In this document: piece after piece, positions 14,301 to 24,747 of the stretch
Layout of the letters: each line of letters starts with the position of its first letter
How positions within the stretch are numbered: the stretch's first letter is position 1
Assembly (NCBI GenBank): GCA_963514095.1
Contig: OY741280.1
Span: 7,949,964 to 8,013,963, forward strand
From: Eutrigla gurnardus
Lineage: Eukaryota; Chordata; Actinopteri; Perciformes; Triglidae
Direction: 5' to 3'
DNA: 64,000 nucleotides
The notes under the pieces: generated by a model
Database searches by the model: none
What the model saw: the letters and a program-made list of their open reading frames with translations, nothing else
What the model was told of the DNA's origin: nothing
Made by a program: the position numbers and the translations under genes

Positions 14301-14543
14301 TCAATTAATGTGACAGCTACCTAAAGTACTGTGCGTAAAATTTAAGGTGACAGCGTCATACACAACGTTAGACCGGAAAAGTTGTTGGCAGGTAATTTGT
14401 GCAAAATTCTTGTCGCAGGCGTGGGCGGCATTGTGTGATCTTATTATCTGAATTCCCTGCAGGTCATGGATGACGAAGAAGACGATGACATGTTTCCAAG
14501 TGGCCTCCAGAGAAACCAGAACGACGACGGAACTCTGGTGTAA
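1..14543 (+). CDS. chs1: Chitin synthase, copy A (5' end outside window)
   Basis: Family-2 glycosyltransferase of the plasma membrane that polymerises UDP-GlcNAc into chitin. Coding exons read from splice sites and continuous frame: 1-50 (partial), 377-565, 930-1806, 2096-2279, 4991-5086, 5223-5384, 5502-5676, 5825-5926, 6046-6187, 6730-6930, 7262-7377, 8679-8847, 10518-10697, 10780-11049, 11456-11630, 12507-12541, 12662-12726, 13170-13280, 13398-13612, 13728-13812, 14463-14543. This gives about 1,225 residues in the window. Seen: several N-terminal membrane segments (exon 930-1806), DGDTDF in the catalytic core (6046-6187), EDRWLC (7262-7377), QRRRW formed across the 7377/8679 junction, SWGTRE near 10,980, and a further membrane-spanning region at 13398-13728 with an acidic tail. 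All key chitin synthase motifs are present and no stop or frameshift was found, so the gene looks functional. An intact Tc1 lies in the intron 2280-4990. Copy B starts at 57104. Confidence 0.93.
2285..2330. repeat. (CT)n(GT)n microsatellite in chitin synthase intron
   Basis: Compound dinucleotide run immediately after the donor site of the exon ending at 2279. The equivalent run in copy B (about 60939-60978) is shorter, a length difference between the two gene copies. Confidence 0.9.
2880..4515 (+). mobile_element. Intact Tc1/mariner transposon, copy 1
   Basis: A 1,636-bp element with long inverted repeats of about 285 bp (2880-3166 and about 4231-4515) starting with CACTCAAC, flanked by TA on both sides (2878-2879 and 4516-4517). 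It carries one uninterrupted transposase. The matching intron of chitin synthase copy B has a single TA at 61535-61536 and no element, which confirms both ends and the TA duplication. The same element occurs in opposite orientation at 29689-31319. Confidence 0.96.
3178..4191 (+). CDS. Tc1-like DD34E transposase
   Basis: About 337 residues from the first ATG, the usual Tc1 transposase length. The N-terminal part is a paired-like helix-turn-helix DNA-binding region (residues about 1-110, with the STRSVARAL segment). The catalytic DDE domain shows FTDESRF (first Asp), FQQDNARPH (second Asp) and SPIEHVWD (Glu), with 34 residues between the second Asp and the Glu, i.e. DD34E. A GGGGVMVW segment, typical of Tc1 transposases, lies between. 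There is no stop or frameshift, so it may encode active enzyme. It is translated from inside chitin synthase intron DNA, in the host gene's orientation, and has no relation to that gene's function. Confidence 0.95.
   Translation: MPQMPQALREHAIGMLTAGMSTRSVARALNVHFSTISRLQRRFREYGSTSNRPHNRRPRVTTPAQDLHIQQVHLQDRLRPATQTAAETIGLHNQTISAQTVRNRLREAQLHARRPHRGLDLTPARRRNRLEWANAHIRWRLARWRGVLFTDESRFTLFRADGRQRVWRCVGERFADVNVVDRVAHGGGGVMVWAGICYGRRTQVHFIDGILNAQRYRDEILRPIVVPYIHEHHLMFQQDNARPHVASICTQFLEAENVPVLAWPAYSPDMSPIEHVWDVLDRRIRQRVPVPTNIQQLRTAIEEERTNIPQATIDNLINSMRRRCVALHEANGGHTRY
11890..12400. repeat. Probable interspersed repeat in chitin synthase intron
   Basis: Non-coding intron sequence between exons 11456-11630 and 12507-12541. 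Two loosely similar segments around 11930-11965 and 12318-12350 (both with a CCATCTTG or ATATGGCTTC-like start followed by AACCAGA) resemble edges of a common fish non-autonomous repeat. No second copy is in the window, so the identity is from pattern only. Confidence 0.3.
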
Positions 14544-14642
14544 ACCATGATGGATGGAAACACAAGCAAAACCTTTTTTAATGACACAAGACTATCACAA
14601 AGTGCATTTCTCATATAACTGATGACGCTTCACTGAAACTCT

Positions 14643-14646
14643 GTGT

Positions 14647-14688
<42 letters not shown>

Positions 14689-14700
14689 GCGTGTGTGCGA
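14643..14700. repeat. (GT)n microsatellite in the 3' UTR of chitin synthase copy A
   Basis: Long TG run about 100 bases after the stop codon and before the polyadenylation signal. Confidence 0.93.
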
Positions 14701-14992
14701 CAGCAGTAAATCAAATATGTTTATTGACTGATAGATCATTGTCTGAGTTTGTCGATGTGTCAAACGAACGAGTGTTTGACACATCGAGTCAAAAATCAAA
14801 AGATCTTGTGTTTTGCCTGAAATATCTTTTCTTTTTTACTTTGATGCTTTTGCATCGCCACTTCACTGCCAATTCAATGCAACTTGAAGATTAAACTGTA
14901 CTTGAACTATGTGAAGAGGAGAAACTGAAGCACTTTATGTGTAATTTATTATTATGTAATTGTGAGTTTTGTTACACGGGTTCCCTTTTTTT

Positions 14993-14998
14993 AATAAA
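14993..14998 (+). terminator. Polyadenylation signal of chitin synthase copy A
   Basis: AATAAA about 450 bases after the stop codon, followed by a T-rich stretch. It is the first canonical signal downstream of the coding region. Confidence 0.6.
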
Positions 14999-15028
14999 AT
15001 GTTTTTAACTCTGTTTTGATTCAATTAT

Positions 15029-15200
15029 ATCCATCCATCTATTTTCTACCGATTATCCTGTATTCAGGGTCATGGGGTGGCTGGAGCCGATGCCAGCAAT
15101 CATTGGGCGAAGGCAGGGTACACCCAGTCTATCACAGGGCTGACATGTAGAGACAAACAACCATTCATGCTCACATTCACACCTACGGGACATTTAGAGT
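15029..15200 (+). repeat. 3' tail of a CR1/L2-type (Maui-like) LINE
   Basis: The stretch with CATCCATCTATTTTCTACC, then GGCGAAGGCAGGGTACACCC and ACAAACAACCATTCATGCTC, is the recognisable conserved tail found at many loci in teleost genomes. It is a 5'-truncated dead copy without coding sequence. Confidence 0.75.
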
Positions 15201-16540
15201 ACTTTATTTAACTTCTGTCTAATATTGTCTTGAATATTTAAAACTCATTTTAATGGTGTATCTTAAAGGTTGACATGCACTTTATATATAGCTGGAAATA
15301 CATTACTTTAAAAAAAATGTAATGTACATATTACAATAAAGACAAAATGAATCAGGTTCTTTATTGTTTAATGTGTTTCCAGTGGTTAAAACATCTATAT
15401 GAATAACAATGTATTTTGGTATGAAAAAAACGAATTTCTAGAAATTAATTTAAATAATTATTCATTTATCGTGTTGGTTTGAATCAAACAAAAAATGTTT
15501 TTGTCATTTTCTGCTGATTGAAACACTCTTTTAGGTACACTAGAAATTAATTGAATTAAAACACTTTTACATGTTTTACATGAACATAAAAGAACAATTT
15601 CCGGATGCAAAGTGCATACAAAAAACGATAACAAAATACAAATGCAATTCACTTAAGAACCAAGAAAGCAAACCTCAACCAGTCAAGCTAAGATATGATC
15701 AACTTAAAGAAAAGGCTTTTTAGATATTAAAACATTCAACAAGCTCACCAGATCTGATGTCTGTTTTTTTTAAAAATGTTTTCTTACAATCAAGACAGAA
15801 ACATACGAAACATACAAAAATGTGAATGGATACATTCTGGTTTGATTTTCGCTTTATTCCATCAGTAAAAAAAACTAAACAGCATCGAACCGACTTATGA
15901 CGTGATGCTGAAATTTAAGTAAGTATTAATTAAGTAGTAATTTAAAATAAGTAAGTCTTTTGAGTTGTTTTCGGGCCCAATAATGAGAAGCTCAGATTCG
16001 TCGAACTTAGCTAAAGAGAGAAGAACGTTTTATATGAGTGAGAACTGTTTTTTTGTGTGTGGCTGTGATAAGTATGTTGGCTCTTACTACTCTGCTCTTG
16101 AATTGTGGTTTTGAGGTTTCACAATACATAGAAAAGTGTCAGATCCTCTCCCTGTCTCATATTTCAGCTTTTCAGAGACGGAACCGGATGTTGAACACTG
16201 ATGAGTCAAAATATTCTTATATAGACGTTGTTGACTTTGTGAATTAAAACAAAATCACTTAAGTTCAGGCAAAAAAACCCCACTGAGTTAGGTTTAGGAA
16301 TAACATCATGGTTGGTTATTTCCTTCATACAGACGCTAAAAGGTGCCTCGTGCATGGGTATCAGACGAGTGTCGTGATAAAGCGTTTGGTCTTTTGACTG
16401 GGGAATGAGAACAGGCTGGTATTTCACAGTTGGTTTTAGTTAAGGTCAACTAATCTTCAAGGCCGAGCTTCCCTGCATGTCACAAATTCACCATGATTTA
16501 CTGTTTTTTCATTCATATTATTTGCCCTTGGTTCAACTGC
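15200..16540. other. Intergenic DNA, nothing recognised
   Basis: AT-rich sequence with only short chance reading frames. I see no splice-bounded exon, RNA gene or repeat ends. Confidence 0.6.
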
Positions 16541-16554
16541 TTGATTAAAAACAT

Positions 16555-16830
16555 TGTAGGTCCTGACTCCATCAGCCCAGCAATCAGCTCATTCCCCACA
16601 CCTGAGCACCATTTGCCTCATCAGCCACTCGCTATATACCAGCCTAGATTCACCAACTCTCTGCCAGATTGTCTTGTGTGTTATGCCTAGTTTTCCAGTG
16701 TTTCCAGCCTGTTGTGTCCTGCCTGTATGATCCCTCTGCCTTGTCTCCCTGCCTTCCTGTTTTTTTTTTCACCCCTGCCTGTGTTACGGAATAAAGCTTT
16801 TAGACTCTGCCATTGCCTCTTAAGTTGTGC
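16555..16830 (+). repeat. Possible LTR fragment or solo LTR
   Basis: A C/T-rich block with CTATATACC (TATA-like, near 16633), then pyrimidine-rich sequence, then AATAAAGC about 160 bases downstream. This promoter-to-polyadenylation spacing resembles the U3-R part of fish Gypsy-type LTRs. No internal retroelement coding region adjoins it and the ends were not defined. Confidence 0.4.
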
Positions 16831-16975
16831 ATTTGAGTAGTGACACTGCAGGCAATATTTTGTTGATTTGAGGCAAGTTGCTGTTTTGGAGAGAATGTCA
16901 GCAAACATGAAAAATACTATATTATGATCACGGCACTTATGATCTAGGACCACAGAAGCTGAATATACAGCTTAA

Positions 16976-17451
16976 AGGTCCCATATTATGAAAAACAGGT
17001 TTTCTCTGGTTTCTACACCTTTAAACTGGTCCTCCCTGAGCCTGTCAACTCCCAGAATGAGGAAAACAAGCGACTCCTGCATGGTCTCTGCAGCCCACCC
17101 ACTGGTACAACGGCGCTCCGACAGGCTGTTCAGATTCAGCTCCCATCATTACATAACGACACATAGGCGAGCCATAGCAATACATCCACGTAAACATTGG
17201 CGCATTCTGCCGCTAGCGTAAGCAGCATCGTCTCCGTGGCTCTCTAAGTAGGCGATGACAGAAAGAGCTCATTAGCATTTAAAGGTGCAGGCACAGAAAC
17301 AGCCTGTTCTCAGCAGAGCTCATTTGAGCAACTTTTAGACAGCTGAAATTCAGGACTACGGATGGGTTTGGGGCAATGCATATCAAATCCAGTATTGTTG
17401 TACCTCTGACAGCTGTGTGAAATTGATGAAAATCAGTTTTATAGGGGACCT
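16976..17451. mobile_element. MITE flanked by TTAA
   Basis: A 476-bp non-coding element between TTAA at 16972-16975 and TTAA at 17452-17455. The left end reads AGGTCCCATATTAT and the right end, reverse-complemented, reads AGGTCCCCTATAA. TTAA duplication suggests mobilisation by a piggyBac-type transposase. Related AGGTCCC-ended MITEs are abundant in fishes. Confidence 0.7.
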
Positions 17452-17455
17452 TTAA

Positions 17456-18672
17456 TAAAAGCATTACTATCGTCAACGCCATTTTTACTTATCTTCGACC
17501 AGCTTTTGGCATCTGTGTCCACACATTGTACAACAACACAGATTTCATGGAACTTGTAAAGCTTTTATTTTCATAATACAGTACCTCTATAATCTTATTT
17601 ACAAATTAATATTATTGTGTGTGTGTGTGTCTGTGTGACAAGGAGTACTGAAATCTGAAACGTGAGCTTTCATTACATTTAACGTGATACTGCTGCAGGA
17701 CAGAAATAAACCATAAAACCATCAAACTTAAAGAGCAACGTTCAAACTAAATAGTCTGCTTTTTTTAAACTGGCTATTTTAGTGATGCGTTAGTAATACA
17801 GAGTAAGTACAGCTGCGGTTTACAAGCCGGTTGCTAAGGCCTGATGTTCATCGTGCTGGTTAACTTGAATTTTAGTATTGTTCATCTACACGTGTGTCCC
17901 ATAAAAGCCATTAATGCTCTGCCCTCTTCTGCACTGAGCTTAACATCAGTTACATTCATAAGGCCATGTTTAGCATCTCTGGTGGTAGAAAATATGCAAA
18001 GAAAAGGATACTTTGATACAAGACGGCGTCTAGCTATTACTGGCTATTACTGGCTTTGCTTTTAATAGTCACACTACCTTCTGCCTTCTTTCCTATTCCT
18101 ACAGACTCACCACCACTTCCACTTTCCATCTGTGACTTTATCACATGCAACAAAACACAACAACAAAAACAAGGAAAATATTAATCTAATCTCAGCCCAT
18201 CCACATATATCCAATCAGGTCAGTAGTTTTTCTAAAAGTTTGATTTTTTTATTTATTTTTTTCTTCAAAAGCTTGTTGTTTTGGCTAAAATGAGTGCATG
18301 TTTTGTAAAATACAGAAAGTTTTGTCGCAAAACTATGGTAAATAAGTCAACGTTAATTTTTAATTTTGTCAAATGTCTGTCTGCTGGGTTAAAGGCCTGT
18401 GTTTGTTTGACCCGTCCATCCCGAACTCGGACTTTCTCGCTATTTCAGTCAGTTTCTTTTTATTTTTTTGACTATCCCATATCCCATCAATCCCCATTGG
18501 GAGTGAGGATGGGTTGATTCATTTGATGAGTTGAATTGGAAACAATAACAAAAATAAAATCCAGAAGACAAACAGTAAGCAAACCTCAACATGAAGAAAA
18601 TTATAATTTGAAAATTGTTGTGTGTTGGAAGGTTCAGCAGCAGACTGATTCCAGATACCTGCTCACAACCTT

Positions 18673-18704
<32 letters not shown>

Positions 18705-19130
18705 TATAACTCCGATACAAAAATGTAAGATGCTGTCTAACATTCATACCGATGCTTGGAGGGAAGGAAATTACTTTAACTTTTTACTATTCCTTCTTTT
18801 TCCCATTAAGTTACCAACCTTCTTCAAACACGTTTGGCCAGGACAAGTACTATGAAAACTTAATGAACACTAAATATGATCATGCGATGTATGTATCAAT
18901 CTGTTGTTCTATGCCATATATATGTTAATAAGTAGTATTTATTACCAAAATGTAGCTTTTTTTAATTTGAATGTGAATTTTACTAATGTTCAATGACTGA
19001 TCTTGAAGTAATAATAGATTTATCCAGTCAAATATGATTTATTTGAACTTGTCATCCTACTGATCAAATGATGTGAAGGAGGTGAAAGCGGAGGCCAACA
19101 GTTTTCCACATTTACTTATCTGTATTTGTA
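17456..19130. other. Intergenic DNA and GPCR 3' flank
   Basis: AT-rich, non-coding. It holds a (TCA)n microsatellite at 18671-18704. The part closest to 19130 is probably the 3' UTR of the minus-strand receptor gene. No exon or RNA gene was recognised. Confidence 0.55.
18671..18704. repeat. (ATC)n microsatellite
   Basis: Uninterrupted trinucleotide run in non-coding DNA. Confidence 0.9.
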
Positions 19131-19134
19131 AGCC

Positions 19135-22100
19135 TTAAACTACATCCACTGTTGTATGACCCGTTCCTGCCACCATGATAGTAGTGGGTTTGGACCCGCA
19201 GCTGTCGTCCAGAGAGCGGTCAATGGACAGGGTCGTCCGTCCGTCCACGTCGTCCGCCAGAGCTCTCCTGCACACCCCCGCCAGACTGAACCCCATCCTC
19301 CTGTCCAGCCCCATGCAGAAGTACAACAGAGGGTTCACACAGCTGTTAAAGTAGGCGACGCCCTTCGCCAAAGGGTGCCAGATGGCCAGGACCTTGTTCT
19401 TACTGTCTATCATCTTCACCAGCAGGAGGCAGTGGTACGGCCCCCAGCACAGGAAGAAGGCCACAACTAATGATGCCAATATGCGCAGGGGGCGGGACTT
19501 CCCTAACAGTCGGGTGCGTCGAATGCCAATTCCGGCCATGATGTAACAGATGAGAATGACCATAAAAGGCAACATGAAGCCACACGTGAATCGGATGAGG
19601 AAGAGAGTCATTTTGATGCTGTTGTCGTACTCTGGCCCATCCAAAGAGCACTTGCTCTGGTTGTTCTTCAGGAAGACCTGACGGTAGACAAAGTACGGAC
19701 TGCTGAGGAGGGTCGCAGCGCTCCAGACGCAGACGGCCACGATCCTCGCCACGCACAGGGTGCGCCGTCGCTTGGTGAAGATGGGCCGCCAGATGCAAAG
19801 CACTCGGTCCAGACTAATCACCGCCAACAGGAAGACAGAGCAGAACATGTTGGCGTATTTAAAGAAGCCGTTGAACTTGCAGACGAAGAGGCCGAAGGGC
19901 CACTGAGAAGAGAAGAAGAGCTTCTTAAGGAGGGAGAAGACTCGCGTGAAGCAGAAGATCAGGTCTGCTATGGCCAGATTCACCAGCCACACGTTGGTGA
20001 CCTTTGGCTGAGGAGGAAGAAGAAACGCAAACAACAAAAAAAAAATAAAGGAGAAAGAGTTTAGAATGTTATAGTCCTGAAATGTACATTCTATTACAGC
20101 TTAAGCGCATCGTGAGTTAGCTTTTCCAGATTTTTTTTTCATGGATTATATTTGCTTTTGACATATCGCAAATAAGTTTCAAATGGGAAGTCAGTGGTTG
20201 ATGGGTGTGCAAAATCCCCACTCGTTTAAGGAATAACCTGCGTGTCATCGCGCTGCTCCAACTCTGCCTGCCTAGAGCGCACCCGCATGACTACGCCCAG
20301 CCCACGGAATACACAGCTGGTGACGATCAGCTGATTCTGGACGCCATATAAACTCACCTGTTGCCGTGCGCCAATGTTTGCCTCCGGAATGCTTGCCCGA
20401 GAATATTCCACGTCTCCTCTTCTCCTGGCCGGCAAACGCTACCCGTGTCCGTCTTTCGAACGCCACCGTTTGCCTCCGGATTACTGGCCCGAGAAATCCA
20501 ACACCTCTCCTGTCTCCTGGCCGGCAAACCTAACCCGTGTGCTTCATCAAACCACACCCACACCCCTGTACTACATCAGAAAAGAAGAGCAAAAGGAAGG
20601 ATAAGAACAAACAATAAATACCCTATGCTCAAAATGGAACCTCTGCCTTGTCCTCTGTCCAACTCCCAACCATCTAACCGTGGTTAGCCTGCCCAGACTT
20701 TCTCCACACCTGACCCAACGCCGCACCTCACCTAGAGCGTACAACTCTTTTTCATGGTCCTTCGAGCCGGAGGAGAGAGGCAATGGCAGGCTATGGGTTG
20801 GACTGCAGCATTGCGGGCCATCCAGAAGAGGAAGATGGTCTTCAGAATCCCAACGCAACCAGTCAAGAACTGAAGCCACGAACTGGTTCGCGGCCTCACC
20901 GAGCGAGGAAACCACCAGACCGCTACACTGACCCAAGGGGCTCCTCTAAGCGGACACCCCGCAGTCCTCGCATGTTGGCCATCACATTGATTACCCCATC
21001 CTCACAGGGGCAACCACCGACACGGGCAGAGGAACGCCGTGGGCCATCGGATCGTGGAGAGGGTGAAACCAGACCCTCATCAGCTGAACCCACTGCCGGA
21101 CCGGACTCAAATGCTCCTCCCCCCAGAGAAGTCAGCCAGCCGGACTCTGGATCAGTTCCCCAAGAACCAGGCACTGCCCTTAGGGGGCGAGCGGCAGGTG
21201 ATGCGGGGTCACGGGCTCATGTGCCGAAGGCGTCACCGGAGGAAAGAGTTCAAATTCAGCCTGAGGGTCATGTGTCACCACGCCAGGCAGTGTCGAAGGA
21301 ACAAAGGAGACCATCTCTACAGAGAAGCAGAGCCTCTGACACTTACAGTTCTGGGAGTAGCCGGTCCAGTAGATCCCCCTCTCAAACCTCGCTGAGCAAC
21401 GCGCAGGCGGCCAAGTTGGAAGCAGGGAGGAAACTCCTGGCGTTGGAAGACTTAGAGGACGAGATAAAGGAAGAGAGGGAAATGGAGGCGAGATATCAAC
21501 AGTTGGATGAACAGACCCGTGCGGCTCTGAAGGAGAGAGAGGGGCTGACCAGGAGGCTGTCAGAGGAGAGAAGGCTGCGCAAAGCAAGACAGGAGTTGAA
21601 GGAGGCCAGGCTCACCGTGGCAGTACTGGTCGAGGGGACTGAGGCAGAACAAGGAATGGACAGCCACCCCTCATGGGCTCCTCAGCAATCCAATGGGCCA
21701 CCACAGTTGCAAAGTGACCGTGACCTGGAGCTAAGCCCCCTCCTCCAAGACGCTCCGCAAGATTCTACTCACACTTCTCAGCCTCTTCCTATCTCTATGC
21801 ATACGACACTGACCCCATCACCTTACCGTCCCCTCCCAACAACTGGGAGACCGACGGGGCGGCACCCACGGCATGAGATGGTGCATGACGAGTCAGACGT
21901 ACCCCTAACACGTCTAGAAACTGGCAGAGGAGGGGGAACATCACGCCCACCAGCACATGGCGGAGAGGGCCCGGGCCCCCACTGCCTCTCCACCCTGCAA
22001 TCCGAACTTACCTTGCCCATCCGGAAGGTGGTATACTGGAGTGACTCGACCACTGTGCTGTCCTGGCTGAAATCGGAGTCATGCAGGTATAAGGTCTTTG

Positions 22101-24747
22101 TAGGAACACGTATCGCGGAGATACAAGACCTCACGGATGTGAACCACTGGAGATACGTGGATAGCCAGAGGAATCCAGCTGATGATGTCACGAGGGGGAA
22201 GACCCTGCGAGAACTCGCACAACCTCAGAGATGGAGTCAAGGGCCGCCGTTCTTGCTGACCCCTGAGGCTCAGTGGCCTGCCTTCCCCTCGTCAGCCATT
22301 CCTCTACCCCCGAGTGATATGGAGGAGATGAGAAAGTCTGTTGCCTGTTACCTGACTCAGGAAGCATCTGAATACATCCTCCCAGATGCTTCGCAGTACA
22401 GCAGACTGGAGGATCTGATCACGACGGCAGCCCAGATGATCTCGGACGGGGCGGCTATGGCGTCGTCTCATCTTACAGTCGAAACACTGCTGGTCCAGAA
22501 AGCTCAGGCTGAGAGTTTCCCGGAAGAGCTCCAGGCCCTGCATAAAGGTGTAGACCTACCAACGAACAGCCGCCTTCTCTCTCTCTCCCCTGAGCTGGAC
22601 CCTGCTTTGGACCTCATCAGGGTAGGGGGACGACTCCGACGGGCTAAATTGGATCTTGAAGTCCTGCACCCGATTGTCCTTGACGGCGACCATCCCCTTT
22701 CGAAGCTCCTTATCAAGAGCTTCGATGAGCGGCTTCTACACCCTGGACCTGAACGGGTTCATGGAGAGATGCAAAGGAAGTACTGGTTGCTGAAGGGACG
22801 TCGCGCCATAAGGAAACACCAAACCTCCTGCCAGGATTGTCAGAAATGGAGAGCCAAGCCAATTATCCCAAAGATGGCTGACCTCCCATCTGCTCGTCTC
22901 CGCCTGTTCAAGCCACCCTTCTGGTCCACGGGAGTTGACTGCTTTGGGCCATTCCAGGTCAATTGGGTCGCCGAGTGGAGAAACGGTGGGGAATAATCTT
23001 TAAGTGCCTTACCACACGATGCCTCCACCTGGACCTGCTGGAGAGTATGGATGCAGACGCTTTCCTCATGGCCCTCCGCCGCTTCGTATCCCGGAGAGGG
23101 AAGCCCTTTGAAATCTTGGCCGACAGAGGCACCAATTTCAGAGGGGGTGAGGAGATGCTCCGTGATGCCTTCTGGAAGATGGAGCCCGCCTTGAGGCAAC
23201 AGCTGGCAGAGCAGCAGATCACCTTCCACTTCAATCCTCCCCATGCCCCGCATTTTGGTGGTGTGTGGGAGAGGGAGATTAAATCCATCAAGGCGTCCCT
23301 CCGAGTGGTCTTGGGCCGTCAGTCCATTCCTGAGACCGTTCTCCGCACGGTGCTGATAGAGGTGGAGGGCATCTTAAATTCTAAACCTCTGGGGTATATA
23401 TCTGCTGACCCTGCAGATCCTGACCCGATCACCCCGAACATGCTCCTGATGGGCCGACGTGACGCCTCACTCCCTCAGGCAATGTTCGCCTCCACCAGCT
23501 TTGTTGGCACCCGTAGGTGGCGCCACAGTCAACTTCTCGCCGACCATTTCTGGTCCAGATTCGTCCGGGATTACCTCCCCAGCTTACAGCCACGGGGGAA
23601 ATGGAGAAGGGATACCGCCAACATGGCTGTTGGACAGACCGTTCTAATCATTGACCCTCAATCACCTCGTGCGCTCTGGCCTGCTGGACAAGTCACCCAA
23701 GTCATCTCTGGGGTGGATGGGAGAATCCGGACCGTCGAGGTCAGAGTGGGAGATAGGAGCTATATCCGGCCCGTGGCAAGGCTGGAGGATGGACCTCGTC
23801 AGTGTGCGAACTATACCGCGGCTTTAGGGGGGGCTCACTTATGTTGGCGGGGGGGGGGCTTGCGCGTGCCTCAGAGCGAGGACTTACTCAAAACACATCC
23901 ATTATTACAAGCCTGTATGCCAGCACATAAGCACATATCACATCCAACCTCCACACGCATCAAAATCAAAACATGCCAGTCTGGTTACAAGGAATCAAGT
24001 CCGCATTAAGACGTTTAAGACATAGCGCCCCCACGCTTCAATGGTGAGGACAAGAATTGCATGCAGGCCGGTATCTTTATTAAAGTGAAATATGCTATCC
24101 TTTTTCAATGGGTTAAACAGATAAAGTGAAATTACCATTACCTCTTAATAGCGCATGACATGGTTGCAGGGGTGTGTAACGTGTTAAAATGATGTGGCGG
24201 CACCACAGAAACAATTTAACCATCACAAAAACATCACAAACGTAACTTCAAAATGACAACATTATTTGGAACACAAAAACAGGTCTGATAGTTGAACGTG
24301 TGTGTGTGTGTGTTTCACCCATTCAGCTCCCCTCCTGCTGGTTATACTACGCCACATGCTCTGAACATTGATAATTCATGTGGATATGTTTAATTTCCAC
24401 ATCCACCAGTTGCCATTGGCATTGTTTCCAAGGTGCGGACAAATCAATTTAACACATTACATGCCACCACCACGTAATGCGCTGTTTTGGAAATTTCCTG
24501 TATTTCTGTGAGACCAAATTGGAGCTGTATTGGATGCTTGGATGCTCAGGAAAATACATGTCTGTAATTCCACCTTGAGCTTGAATCCGGCCACCCAGAT
24601 GACGATAGAGTTTCCGGTGATGCCGAGCAGGATGGTCAGAACATAGAGGACAATGGAGACGATGTCCATGACGGCTTTCACGGACACGGTTGCCTCCTGG
24701 TCATTCTTGAAAGGCTTGCCAATGGAAATAGAGGCATTGAGAGACAT
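19135..24747 (-). CDS. Chemoattractant-type (formyl-peptide / chemerin receptor-like) GPCR, two coding exons
   Basis: Rhodopsin-family seven-helix receptor. Exon 1 is 24747-24574 (58 codons from the ATG) and exon 2 is 20007-19135. Splicing at a GT donor after FKLK and a CCTCAG acceptor joins TM1 to the TM2 stretch in phase, giving 348 residues, normal for the family. Seen: an N-glycosylation site near residue 4 (NAS), LVNLAIADL in TM2, QWPFG then a Cys before TM3, LDRVLC in place of DRY, a second extracellular Cys (KCSLDG), SRPLRIL and FFLCWGPYH in TM6, NPLLY in TM7, and a Ser/Thr-rich tail. The IVIWVAGF and SRPLR features resemble formyl-peptide receptors. CMKLR1, C3a/C5a receptor-like or another leukocyte chemoattractant receptor are alternatives. 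The 4.6-kb intron contains a BEL/Pao element in the opposite orientation. Confidence 0.87.
20377..20540 (+). repeat. Two-copy tandem repeat in the BEL LTR-like region
   Basis: Segments 20377-20448 and 20469-20540 share TTTGCCTCCGGA, GCCCGAGAA, CTCCTGGCCGGCAAAC and ACCCGTGT with scattered substitutions, spaced 92 bp. It is a duplication inside the presumed U3/R region of the element. Confidence 0.8.
20783..22996 (+). pseudogene. BEL/Pao gag-to-RNase H/integrase in-frame fusion (protease and RT deleted)
   Basis: A single 737-codon frame. Residues about 1-200 are a basic, Ser/Pro-rich gag-like region. Residues about 205-285 are a charged coiled coil rich in Glu/Lys/Arg. Near residue 400 the frame passes straight into RNase H (VVYWSDSTTVLSWL, then NPADDVTRGK). 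After that comes an integrase HHCC zinc finger (Cys pair in SCQDCQKW) and the first catalytic Asp in GVDCFGPF. A full BEL/Pao polyprotein has about 600-700 residues of protease and RT between gag and RNase H, so an internal deletion, close to 21,970-22,000, kept the frame. The frame ends at a stop at 22994-22996 because of a one-base shift near 22,960. Confidence 0.8.
22963..24009 (+). pseudogene. BEL/Pao integrase core and C-terminal domain, shifted by one base from the upstream frame
   Basis: It continues the integrase begun in the previous frame; conserved sequence resumes with GRRVEKRWG just after 22,963, so one base is missing near 22,960. Seen: the second catalytic Asp in ILADRGTNF, the Glu in GVWEREIKS, NSKPLGY, and the DUF5641-like C-terminal domain (WRRDTANMAVG, then YIRPVARL). 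The tail after about 23,820 has a long G run and no recognisable protein. There is no independent ATG; the frame is a fragment and not a gene of its own. Confidence 0.8.

Larger units (their letters stand above)
20205..24050 (+). mobile_element. Defective BEL/Pao LTR retrotransposon inside the GPCR intron
   Basis: It starts with LTR-like sequence (about 20205-20690) that has a CCATATAAAC promoter-like box, two tandem 72-bp segments and AATAAA at 20613. Next come a gag-like region, an RNase H part, an integrase with zinc finger and core, and the C-terminal domain typical of BEL/Pao Pol. Protease and reverse transcriptase are missing and the frame breaks once within integrase. I could not find a matching 3' LTR in 23,900-24,500, so the right boundary is approximate. 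Confidence 0.78.

Noticed and set aside
18290..18520. Possible coding exon (78-codon + frame)
   Set aside because: No splice sites, domain or homology visible; AT-rich chance frame.
23838..24500. 3' LTR of the BEL element
   Set aside because: I found no stretch matching the 20205-20690 region, so no second LTR can be supported.
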